DNA of 64,000 nt from Rouxiella sp. WC2420 (GTDB lineage: Bacteria; Pseudomonadota; Gammaproteobacteria; Enterobacterales; Enterobacteriaceae): NCBI RefSeq assembly GCF_041200025.1, contig NZ_CP165628.1:186001-250000 (forward strand). Direction: 5' to 3'. Below, in pieces: positions 57,166 to 64,000 of this stretch. Within the stretch, counting starts at the first letter, position 1; every line of letters starts with the position of its first letter. Under the pieces are notes generated by a model. That model made no database searches. It was not told where the DNA came from and saw only the letters and a program-made list of their open reading frames with translations. A program made the position numbers and the translations under genes.

Positions 57166-58139
57166 TGCATCGCCTCGATAAACTTCTCGAGCAGGATATT
57201 GCGCCCGCAAAGAATTACCGCGACCTTTTTGTGCTGATAGTCTGCCGCCAACTTGATAGCACCGGCCAACGCGACGCCTGCTGCGCCTTCAATAATCCAG
57301 CGTTCAGCTCTAGCCACGGCTTTCATGGCCTCGCGGATCTCTTGTTCGCTAACCAATACCGTTCTGTCGATGACTTTCTGGCATAGCGGGAAGGTGATGC
57401 TGCCCGGTTCAATGCCGCCTGCGGTGCCGTCGGAAAGCGTATCTTCTTCTTCCATCTCGATTATTTCACCCGCCTCCAGCGATCGCTGCATCGTCGGCGC
57501 ATTGGCCGGCCAGCAGCCAATAATCTCGACGCCCGGTTTTAAATACGCCAGAGCGGCACCGACCCCGGAAATCAATCCGCCACCGCCAACTGCCACGAAA
57601 ACTGCATCGACGTCTGGAAGCTGCTCAAAAAGTTCAGCCCCGATGGTGCCCTGACCAGCAATAATATCGGCATCGTTATAGGGGGAAATAAATAGCTTAT
57701 TTTGCAGTTTCGCCTGCTTTGCAGCCTCTAGCTCAACGCTGAGCGGATCGGTTTCCAACGAAATAACGTTGGCACCAAAGGCTTTGATTGCTTCCAACTT
57801 AGTCGGAGAGGCGCTGGTGGTGGTGTAAACGGTAACTGGCACACCTGCGCGTAATCCTGCCAGCGCCAGCGCCTGCCCGTGATTACCTGAAGAGGCCGTA
57901 ATCACGCCTTTTTTTCTTTGCTCGTCGTTGAGCGTAAGGACCTTGTTGCTGGCACCGCGAAATTTAAAAGAGCCGGTATGCTGTAGATGCTCACATTTTA
58001 AAAAAATTTCACAACCGGTCTGAGCAGATAGCGCGGCGCTTTGGGTCAGTGCTGTCACGGCCACTTGAGGGCGCAGGGTCTGATGGGCATGCATAATAGC
58101 GTCAGCCAGTTTTTGCAGTGAATCGTCTTGAAGGTTCAT
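57162..58139 (-). CDS. threonine/serine dehydratase-like PLP enzyme
   Basis: 325 residues of PLP fold type II. Lys59 in TGSFKFRGA binds PLP, SSGNHGQALALAG holds the substrate carboxylate and GGGGLISGVGAALAYL the phosphate. At 325 residues it lacks the regulatory domain of IlvA. EutB in hydroxyectoine degradation is a relative that is likewise paired with a cyclodeaminase-like EutC. Catabolic threonine dehydratase or a serine racemase are alternatives. Confidence 0.9.
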   Translation of the reverse strand: MNLQDDSLQKLADAIMHAHQTLRPQVAVTALTQSAALSAQTGCEIFLKCEHLQHTGSFKFRGASNKVLTLNDEQRKKGVITASSGNHGQALALAGLRAGVPVTVYTTTSASPTKLEAIKAFGANVISLETDPLSVELEAAKQAKLQNKLFISPYNDADIIAGQGTIGAELFEQLPDVDAVFVAVGGGGLISGVGAALAYLKPGVEIIGCWPANAPTMQRSLEAGEIIEMEEEDTLSDGTAGGIEPGSITFPLCQKVIDRTVLVSEQEIREAMKAVARAERWIIEGAAGVALAGAIKLAADYQHKKVAVILCGRNILLEKFIEAMQ

Positions 58140-58510
58140 AGATTTTCCGATTTTTTATGGAAATTTTATCCACAGTAGACTTTTTGTCTATTTGGCGCAA
58201 CGATTTTATGCGGTTATTATCGTCTCTAACGTGTTAAAGAGTTAAAAAGGCGTGAGCTGGCTCGCAAATAAACTGATTTTACTATCTTCAAATTAAATAT
58301 TAATCTTTGATGTTGTATTATATCTGACGAATCAAGAAGATTAATTGAATTATTCACCTGATTTAAATGAAGAATGTTTTATATATTTTAATTATCTTAT
58401 AACACTCGTAATGAATAGCTCTTGCTAGTCATTTGCTGATCCAGTGATTTTATTATTACTGGAAAGTGTTAAAGGTATTCCCCCAGGAGTTATTTATTAA
58501 AGGACGAACT
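58140..58510. other. AT-rich region upstream of the first HTH-only gene
   Basis: No gene is supported in these 371 bp. CCAGT...ACTGG (58441-58462), an inverted repeat with an AT-rich centre, sits 49 bp before the start codon of the 88-residue protein. Confidence 0.5.
58441..58462. promoter_or_regulatory. candidate operator upstream of the first HTH-only LysR protein
   Basis: CCAGT-N12-ACTGG is an inverted repeat, extended by AT pairs inside. A site for the encoded protein or its paralogue is possible; the evidence is symmetry and position only. Confidence 0.3.
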
Positions 58511-58777
58511 ATGTTATTTGAGCCGAAAGGAATAAACGGATTTCTCGCTATTATCGAGAATGGTAATTTCGAAAAAGCCGCCAAGACGCTGGGGATCACC
58601 ACCTCAGCGTTATCGATTAGAGTAAGCTCGTTAGAACGTGAGATTGGTAAAAAGCTATTAATTCGTAAGCGGCCATTTATTCTTACTGCTTTGGGAGAGG
58701 TTTTTTACAAACATGCATTGAAGTTAAGAGAGCTTGAAAACAGCCTGAAAGAAAAGATTAAAAAAATCTCTGGATAA
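58511..58777 (+). CDS. HTH-only LysR-type protein, copy 1
   Basis: 88 residues from ATG 58511 (AAAGGACG upstream). The whole protein is the LysR DNA-binding domain plus linker helix: FLAIIENGNFEKAAKTLGIT, TSALSIRVSSLEREIGKKLL and RKRPFILTALGEVFY resemble the N terminus of ArgP. There is no effector domain, and the following 540 bp do not encode one, so it is not simply interrupted. About two-thirds of residues match copy 2 by eye (57 of 88). It could bind DNA as a dimer without a ligand, or antagonise full-length LysR proteins. The function is not known. Confidence 0.8.
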   Translation: MLFEPKGINGFLAIIENGNFEKAAKTLGITTSALSIRVSSLEREIGKKLLIRKRPFILTALGEVFYKHALKLRELENSLKEKIKKISG

Positions 58778-58890
58778 TTATTTGGTTTTTTTAAATAACC
58801 TATAATTTATTCATTGATATATTTAATTACCATTACCTGTAACGTCTACAAGCATTTTTTTATGCAAGCACAGGGTTATCTGAAATTCAG

Positions 58891-58923
58891 CCTGAGTGAG
58901 AATCTTCCCGCTCAGGATTTTTT
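58891..58923 (+). terminator. terminator of HTH-only copy 1
   Basis: CCTGAG and CTCAGG close an 8-bp stem (58891-58898 with 58909-58916, one G-U pair), followed by A and six T residues. Confidence 0.8.
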
Positions 58924-59068
58924 GTTATGCCTACAAGTAAAATGCACCTTTAACTATGAAATAGATGATGTTATTGCTTGAATATCATTATCCTACCCAG
59001 TTGTTAAATGTTATTTAACTAGTAGCTTTTTTCTCTCTTATAAATACTCGTTTTAAGAATTTTAAGCG

Positions 59069-59095
59069 AAATTTGGTATTGTTTTAGCCAAATTT
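59069..59095. promoter_or_regulatory. candidate LysR-type operator of HTH-only copy 2
   Basis: AAATTTGG-N11-CCAAATTT is an exact 8-bp inverted repeat, with a T-N11-A-like architecture, 224 bp before ATG 59319. A LysR-type dimer could bind here. Confidence 0.45.
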
Positions 59096-59318
59096 ATGGC
59101 AATTTTCATTTCTCGCGCAAAAGAGAGATTAATTCATGTTACTGCATTGTTGAATTTAACCTTAGTGGCATAGGTTTGCCTGTAATGGGCTTTATCAAGC
59201 TCTAGGTTATCGAGATAACATGTCTTTTTATGATCCCTCTATGTCGTATTACATACAATTAAACAAGGTAGAGTCGTGATAAATGATCTCAATCCTAAAA
59301 AGCTAACAAGGAGTTAAC

Positions 59319-59585
59319 ATGTTTTTAGAACCTAAAAGTATTAACGGGTTTCTGGCTATCATAGATAATGGAAATTTTGATAAAGCAGCCAAGATTTTGA
59401 ACATCACCACATCAGCGCTATCTATTCGTGTCAGTTCGCTGGAGAAAACGATGGGGGAAAAACTGCTCATAAGAACTCGCCCTTTTAGTCTCACGGCGGC
59501 CGGGGAAATTTTTTATGAGTATGCCCTGGAGTTTAAAAAGATGGAGTCTTCTTTGAAGCTGAGGCTGACCGAATTGGCTGAATAA
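59319..59585 (+). CDS. HTH-only LysR-type protein, copy 2
   Basis: Also exactly 88 residues, after AAGGAG. The helix-turn-helix DKAAKILNITTSALSIRVSSLEKTMGEKLLIR is intact and both copies keep the ITTSALSIRVSSLE recognition core unchanged. The duplicates thus preserve a free-standing DNA-binding domain, which argues against both being random truncations. It ends before a 15-bp hairpin and the convergent porin gene. Confidence 0.82.
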   Translation: MFLEPKSINGFLAIIDNGNFDKAAKILNITTSALSIRVSSLEKTMGEKLLIRTRPFSLTAAGEIFYEYALEFKKMESSLKLRLTELAE

Positions 59586-59599
59586 CCTGAAACGAAAAG

Positions 59600-59637
59600 C
59601 GTTACCGAACTTTCAAGTTATAGAAAGTTCGGTAACG
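59600..59637. terminator. 15-bp perfect hairpin between copy 2 and the porin
   Basis: CGTTACCGAACTTTC and its exact complement (59623-59637) flank an 8-nt loop. On the minus strand it continues CTTTTCG, on the plus strand ACGGTGG. It is a bidirectional terminator candidate with an unusually long stem. Confidence 0.6.
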
Positions 59638-59677
59638 ACGGTGGGTGATTAAGAATAGCTGTCAGTAAGTTGGATGT

Positions 59678-60808
59678 TTAGAATTGGTAAACTAAGCCCA
59701 GTCCCAGAATGTTATCCGTATTAACTTCAGTCGCACGCGTATAATCGTCTTTTTTCAGCAAGTTGATTTTATAATCGATATAGGTATACATATTTTTGTT
59801 AAAGAAGTAGTTGGTTCCTACTTCAATATATTTAACTAAGTCGTGTTTTCCACCTTTGAAATTCTTGCTCTGGTCATTAAGATTAGATACTTCATTAAGA
59901 TTTTTACCCACTGACTGAATATAGGCCAGTGAGGGCTGTAAACCTTCCGCTGGACCATCAACAAACAGGTAATGAGCAGCTAATTCAATGTTTTGGGTTT
60001 TATTAGCATACTGCCTGTCCTTAATACCGAAACGCGTCATGTTATTGGTTTCAGCATACATGGCAGCAAGATAGAGCTGTGAATTGTCATATTTCATACC
60101 CACGGTCCAGGCCTCAGCGGTTTGACCGTTCTTATCGCTTGCCTGGAAATCTGTGCGGTGGGAGCGGGCGTAGGCCCCAGCCAGTTTTATATCAAAGCCC
60201 AAATCATAGCTGGTTGAGGCTCCCCAACCTTCGCCATTATCGTCTTTATGATCTCCTGTTACTAGCGTCTGACTCTGGTTTTTACCCTGATATTGAACAG
60301 CCATGCTCAGGCCGTCAATTTGGCCGAAGAAATTAGAGGTTCTAAAGGTGGCCAGACTTTTTGCTCGGCCAGTCATGAAGTTGTCTTCTTTGGTGAAGCT
60401 ATCACCGCCAAACTCGGGATTCACGTCAGTGAAGGAGCTGACATCATAGAGCACGCCGTTGTTACGTCCGTAGTCAATGGAGCCAAAATCCTTAAATTTA
60501 AGGCCAACAAACGCATAGCGTGTCGCGCTGTCAGTGGCCATACTTTCTGCATTATGGGTTTTAATATTATATTCCCATTGACCGAAACCGCTTAATTCAT
60601 CGCTAATTTGGGTAACGCCTTTAAATCCTAAACGGACATAAGACTTGTCACCGTGCTCACTTTTATTTTTTGAAATATAATTAAGCCCAACGACTTTTCC
60701 GTAGAGATCGAGTTGGTTTGAATCTTTGTTATAAATCTCGGCAGCATTGGCCGCGCTGCTTGCCATTAATGCCGAGATGAAAATAGCCAGAGGTTTGCGC
60801 ATTGACAT
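59678..60808 (-). CDS. outer membrane porin (OmpC/OmpF-like)
   Basis: 376 residues with AAGGAC upstream of ATG 60808. The signal peptide ends SSAANA; the mature part begins AEIYNKDSNQLDLYGKVVGL, the classical start, and ends TDNILGLGLVYQF with the terminal Phe of outer membrane proteins. The constriction-loop region SFTDVNPEFGGDSF differs from the PEFGGD pattern of general porins only in detail. A trimeric pore is expected. Which porin it corresponds to cannot be settled by eye. Confidence 0.9.
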   Translation of the reverse strand: MSMRKPLAIFISALMASSAANAAEIYNKDSNQLDLYGKVVGLNYISKNKSEHGDKSYVRLGFKGVTQISDELSGFGQWEYNIKTHNAESMATDSATRYAFVGLKFKDFGSIDYGRNNGVLYDVSSFTDVNPEFGGDSFTKEDNFMTGRAKSLATFRTSNFFGQIDGLSMAVQYQGKNQSQTLVTGDHKDDNGEGWGASTSYDLGFDIKLAGAYARSHRTDFQASDKNGQTAEAWTVGMKYDNSQLYLAAMYAETNNMTRFGIKDRQYANKTQNIELAAHYLFVDGPAEGLQPSLAYIQSVGKNLNEVSNLNDQSKNFKGGKHDLVKYIEVGTNYFFNKNMYTYIDYKINLLKKDDYTRATEVNTDNILGLGLVYQF

Positions 60809-61333
60809 TTTAAGTCCTTATTTAAATTAGTTTAATTTATTATGTTATTTATATCCCGAAAGGAACTTTACGGTACCGGCAAAACATAACTATAAAAAAC
60901 TATTTTTGAACTTATTCCTTTCTTTGTGATGTCGCGCAATAATGTGGTGTTTTATATTTAAATAATTAAAATATAGAGGGGTGACGTTAAAGTTAATAAA
61001 TTAAATTGATAGAGTTGTTTCTTTTATTAGTCTTGAAATTAAAGTTAGTGAAACTATTTGGCAGAAAATAAATACTTTTAACTTTTAGTGTTAATTTTAT
61101 TGATTTAATTAATACCTCGATCTAATCAATGAGTCGTCCCATCCCAGCATTAAAGGTTTTATAAAAATGGATATAATGCGTTGATGGGTCAATTTCTCAA
61201 TGAGAATCTAACTTAATGATTTTAAACATTAAAAAATCATCAATAGGGAGTCGTTGATTAAATAGCCCTTTACGAATAAAGTTATTCTCAGGGTTTTGTC
61301 AGTAGATTTACTGTCAATTTGTCTTAAAGCTTA
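60809..61333. other. AT-rich divergent region porin-yhhS
   Basis: 525 bp without a supported gene. It is strongly AT-rich over the first 450 bp, in keeping with a regulated porin promoter (OmpR or H-NS type control is typical but not demonstrated). No specific box is called. Confidence 0.5.
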
Positions 61334-62551
61334 ATGAGATCACATACTTTAATGTCGCCTCCTGCCTCTAAAATGCAACGACCGGTCAATATCAATCTGC
61401 AAATCCTCGCGATAATGATCTTCAACTTTGCTAACTATTTAACTATTGGCCTGCCGCTGGCGGTGCTCCCCGGCTATGTCCATGATGGGCTTGGATTTAG
61501 CGCATTTTGGGCGGGTGTGGCGATAAGCATGCAATATTTTGCCACGTTGCTAAGCCGTCCTCACGCGGGTCGATACGCTGACCAGCTGGGACCCAAAAAG
61601 GTGGTACTCATCGGGCTGTTTGGCTGCATGGTCAGCGGGATCTTTTACCTGTTGGCGGTTTGGCAACACAGCGCTCCGATGGTAAGCCTTGCACTATTGT
61701 GCATTGGCCGACTGGTATTGGGCGTCGGGCAAAGCTTTGCGGGAACTGGCTCGACACTGTGGGGCATTGGTCGCGTCGGCTCATTGCATATCGGCAAAGT
61801 CATTTCCTGGAGCGGAGTAGTCACCTACGGGGCGATGGCGGTGGGTGCGCCATTAGGCGTGTGGATTGTTCATCTCGGCGGGTTGGTGGCATTGTCAGTG
61901 TGCATTATTGCTATAGCGCTGGCCGCATTTTTACTGGCGTTGAGCAAACAGGGAGTGCGCGGGGGTGCGAGCAGCGTGATTCCTTTTCGCCAGGTGCTTG
62001 GCAAAGTGTTGCCCTACGGACTGGTGCTCGGGCTGGCCTCAACCGGCTTTGGCGTTATCGCCACCTTTATTACCCTGTTCTATGACGCGAAAGGTTGGAG
62101 CGGCGGCGCATTTGCCTTGACTCTTTTCAGTACGGCGTTTGTCGGCATGCGGTTACTTTTTCCTAACAGCATCAACCGTTTTGGCGGGCAGAGAGTTGCT
62201 CTGACCTGCTTTTGTTTTGAGACGCTTGGCCTGCTGCTGGTGTGGGGGGCTCACGCACCTCTGATGGCACTTTTGGGCGCAATGCTTACCGGTGCCGGAT
62301 TCTCGCTGGTTTTCCCTGCACTGGGGGTGGTGGCAGTTAAAAGGCTGCCGCAGCAGAATCAGGGCAGTGCGTTGGCGACCTACACGGCATTTATGGATTT
62401 GTCGCTTGGCATCACCGGGCCTTTGGCGGGTGTGTTGATGACTCATGCTGGCGTGTCGTCAATCTATCTGGCTTCGGCGTTGGCGGTTTGTCTGAGCGGC
62501 GGATTGGTCTTGCGGTTAATGCAGAAAGAGAAAACGCTGGCGATAGAATAG
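61334..62551 (+). CDS. yhhS: MFS transporter YhhS
   Basis: 405 residues, as E. coli YhhS, and closely alike by eye: MIFNFANYLTIGLPLAVLPG, FATLLSRPHAGRYADQLGPKK, SFAGTGSTLWGIGRVGSLHIG, FGVIATFITLFYDAKGW. The 12-helix inner membrane protein is a putative drug or sugar-efflux carrier. The start is uncertain: ATG 61334 has a weak ribosome site and ATG 61352 is an alternative. It ends 64 bp before the IS element. Confidence 0.9.
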   Translation: MRSHTLMSPPASKMQRPVNINLQILAIMIFNFANYLTIGLPLAVLPGYVHDGLGFSAFWAGVAISMQYFATLLSRPHAGRYADQLGPKKVVLIGLFGCMVSGIFYLLAVWQHSAPMVSLALLCIGRLVLGVGQSFAGTGSTLWGIGRVGSLHIGKVISWSGVVTYGAMAVGAPLGVWIVHLGGLVALSVCIIAIALAAFLLALSKQGVRGGASSVIPFRQVLGKVLPYGLVLGLASTGFGVIATFITLFYDAKGWSGGAFALTLFSTAFVGMRLLFPNSINRFGGQRVALTCFCFETLGLLLVWGAHAPLMALLGAMLTGAGFSLVFPALGVVAVKRLPQQNQGSALATYTAFMDLSLGITGPLAGVLMTHAGVSSIYLASALAVCLSGGLVLRLMQKEKTLAIE

Positions 62552-62674
62552 ATTAATTACCTTCCCGCCGATGTGTGAACTGAACCCCGAATGTTGAACT
62601 CCTAACCATCATTCGTGGAATGCCCCCGCGCCCATAGACAAATCTGGCCTATATTTTGAGCATAGGAGGAGTTT

Positions 62675-62959
62675 ATGGGCACACCACGATTTACCCCGGA
62701 ATTTAAGGAAGAAGCTGTTCGTCAGGTCACCGAGCGCGGCTATTCTGTTACCGACGTTTCAGAACGCCTCGGCGTCTCGGCGCACAGCCTTTATAAATGG
62801 GTTCGGGCGATAAAACCTGACAAGAGCGAGCACCAGACGCAGGATTTACTGGATGCCAGAACGGAAATTCTCAAACTTAAAGCTCAGCTGAAACGCACTG
62901 AGGAAGAGCGAGATATCTTGAAAAAGGCAGCGCGGTACTTTGCAAGGGAGCCCGACTGA
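62675..62959 (+). CDS. IS3-family transposase, OrfA
   Basis: 94 residues with AGGAGGAG upstream. A helix-turn-helix (YSVTDVSERLGVSAHSLYKW) and a leucine-zipper-like end (LKLKAQLKRTEEERDILKKAARYFA) are present. The run in ATCTTGAAAAAGG near its end may allow -1 slippage into orfB. Confidence 0.9.
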   Translation: MGTPRFTPEFKEEAVRQVTERGYSVTDVSERLGVSAHSLYKWVRAIKPDKSEHQTQDLLDARTEILKLKAQLKRTEEERDILKKAARYFAREPD

Positions 62960-63006
62960 AGTACCGCTTTATCAACGATCACCGTGAAATCTGGTCGATC
63001 GTAGTT

Positions 63007-63810
63007 ATGTGTCGGGTTCTGAAGGTTGCCCGAGCAGGATTTTACGTCTGGCTTCATTGTCCTGTGTCTGCAGGACAAAAAGACAACCAGAGGTTGCTGA
63101 GCTTAATCCGCGATTCCTATGCACTGAGTGGCGGCGTGTACGGCTATCGCAGGGTTCATGGCGATCTGCGTGAAATCGGTGAAGTATGCAGTAGAAACCG
63201 CGTTGCCAAAATTATGAAGCAAAACAAGATCCAAGCGATACACGGTTATAAAATCCCTCGAGGAGCCCGAGGACGACCGTCACTGATAGCGCCCAACCGC
63301 GTGCAGCGGGAGTTTACGGTTATGAAGCCCAATCAGGTCTGGGTAACAGACATCACCTATATCCGCACCTGGCAGGGCTGGCTCTATCTGGCTGTAGTCA
63401 TTGACCTCTTTGCCCGTAACGTAGTGGGTTGGTCAATGAAGTCGACTCTATCGCGTGAACTCGCGCTGGACGCGCTACTGATGGCAGTCTGGCGGCGTAA
63501 ACCGATGGCAAGCGTGATCGTGCATAGTGATCAAGGTAGTCAATATGGCAGCAATGACTGGCAGCGGTTCTGCCGCGCCAACAATCTGTCGCCAAGCATG
63601 AGTCGCCGTGGTAACTGCTGGGATAATGCGGTGGCCGAATCGTTCTTTGGTTCATTGAAAAAAGAACGTATCAGGAAGCGGATATATAAAACCCGTGATC
63701 TGGCCCGGGCTGATATCTTCGATTACATTGAAGTGTTCTACAACCGTAGTCGCCGTCATAGTCACCTCGGCGGCATCAGTCCTGAGGCCTTCGAAAAGGC
63801 ATCGTCGTGA
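63007..63810 (+). CDS. IS3-family transposase, OrfB (integrase core)
   Basis: 267 residues from ATG 63007; the frame is open further upstream to the -1 frameshift region. DDE residues: WVTDITYIRTWQGWLYLAVV (first Asp), VIVHSDQGSQYGS (second Asp), DNAVAESFFGSLKKERI (Glu). It is an intact integrase domain of the IS3 family. Confidence 0.93.
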   Translation: MCRVLKVARAGFYVWLHCPVSAGQKDNQRLLSLIRDSYALSGGVYGYRRVHGDLREIGEVCSRNRVAKIMKQNKIQAIHGYKIPRGARGRPSLIAPNRVQREFTVMKPNQVWVTDITYIRTWQGWLYLAVVIDLFARNVVGWSMKSTLSRELALDALLMAVWRRKPMASVIVHSDQGSQYGSNDWQRFCRANNLSPSMSRRGNCWDNAVAESFFGSLKKERIRKRIYKTRDLARADIFDYIEVFYNRSRRHSHLGGISPEAFEKASS

Positions 63811-63823
63811 GGACAGAAACTGT

Positions 63824-64000
63824 CTAAGGGATCGTGGGCACTCCAGCTGCCGGATTATCGACGTACACGGTAAGCTCGACGCGGCTGATGCCCAGCCAGT
63901 TATCGGCCAAGTCCAGCGCGGCGGCCAACAGCTGGCTGCCAATGCCTTGCCCGTGAAAATCCGGATGCACTGCCATGCCAAAGCTTGCCACATGGCGGCG
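63824..64000 (-). pseudogene. YhhY-like GNAT acetyltransferase, truncated by the IS element
   Basis: Codons from 64000 read RRHVASFGMAVHPDFHGQGI, the GNAT acetyl-CoA-binding motif A (xGxG within HGQGIGSQL), then ADNWLGISRVELTVYVDNPAA, close to E. coli YhhY. The gene joins the IS end at 63845 and stops at 63824 inside it (TAG). The missing C-terminal helix is not on the other side of the element. The 5' end lies outside the window. Confidence 0.82.

Larger units (their letters stand above)
58778..59318. other. AT-rich region between the two HTH-only genes
   Basis: 541 bp without a supported gene. It holds the terminator of copy 1 (58891-58923) and a candidate operator for copy 2 (59069-59095). 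No remnant of a LysR effector domain was seen. Confidence 0.6.
62616..63845 (+). mobile_element. IS3-family insertion sequence, 1230 bp, no target duplication
   Basis: The left end TGGAATGCCCCCGCGCCC and the right end (minus strand) TGGAGTGCCCACGATCCC are imperfect inverted repeats that start TGGA, as in IS2-like elements. orfA and orfB fill the element. The flanking bases (CATTCG on the left, GCTGCC on the right) share no direct repeat, so the two sides probably came together by recombination or deletion. Confidence 0.85.

Overview
The window looks like a chromosomal segment of a Gram-negative enterobacterium. I infer the Serratia/Rahnella/Rouxiella/Ewingella side of the Enterobacterales, but the sequence alone does not fix the genus. 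The best evidence is the block gor-rlmJ-prlC-rsmJ-...-uspA-uspB-pit-yhiN (32178-43149), which keeps the E. coli gene order except that a MerR/MlrA-like regulator sits where E. coli has dtpB. A full pqqABCDEF cluster, a bifunctional OlsF-type ornithine lipid synthase, Fiu/YbiX iron genes and a classical enterobacterial porin fit the same group. No rRNA, tRNA or CRISPR array was recognised.

Layout: 1-5137 holds a TetR repressor (cut by the window edge), a divergent DHA2 drug exporter, an MsbA-like ABC exporter and a FemAB-like acyltransferase. 5237-12403 is a chaperone-usher fimbrial operon on the minus strand, in transcription order chaperone, usher, major pilin and two paralogous minor subunits. 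The first minor subunit gene is split by a 1207-bp IS3-family element with a 4-bp AATT target duplication. 12722-15099 carries an organic-anion MFS transporter and wrbA. 15373-22300 is pqqF-E-D-C-B-A, with a hairpin after pqqA, plus an M19 dipeptidase gene. 22658-25545 has a YcaC-like hydrolase, a hipBA toxin-antitoxin operon preceded by four evenly spaced operators, and a VOC protein. 25848-30701 has fiu-ybiX with a Fur box, a pirin and a divergent LysR regulator.

31147-32158 is a decayed, AT-rich gene with an HExxH motif. The conserved housekeeping block follows. 43329-48814 is a sugar-utilisation locus that I cannot match to a characterised system: a SorC regulator, divergent from a LacD/YihT-like aldolase, a CPT-like P-loop kinase, ascorbate-type PTS IIA, IIB and IIC, and a small protein. 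A sugar phosphatase, a small lipoprotein and olsF come next.

51976-58139 contains a LysR gene divergent from a membrane-anchored monooxygenase-fold protein and an amidohydrolase with a Cys/His-rich tail, then a DauR/YheO-like regulator convergent with an ornithine-cyclodeaminase-like plus threonine-dehydratase-like pair. 58511-59585 holds two paralogous 88-residue proteins that consist only of a LysR-type helix-turn-helix domain; these are the most unusual genes in the window. The right end has a porin, YhhS, and a second IS3-family element that truncates a YhhY-like acetyltransferase and lacks a target duplication.

The best candidates for something undescribed are the two HTH-only LysR paralogues with their palindromic upstream sites, the aldolase/kinase/PTS locus, the regular hip operator array, and the HExxH pseudogene. 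All functional statements rest on reading the sequence and on general knowledge of the families; no database search was run.
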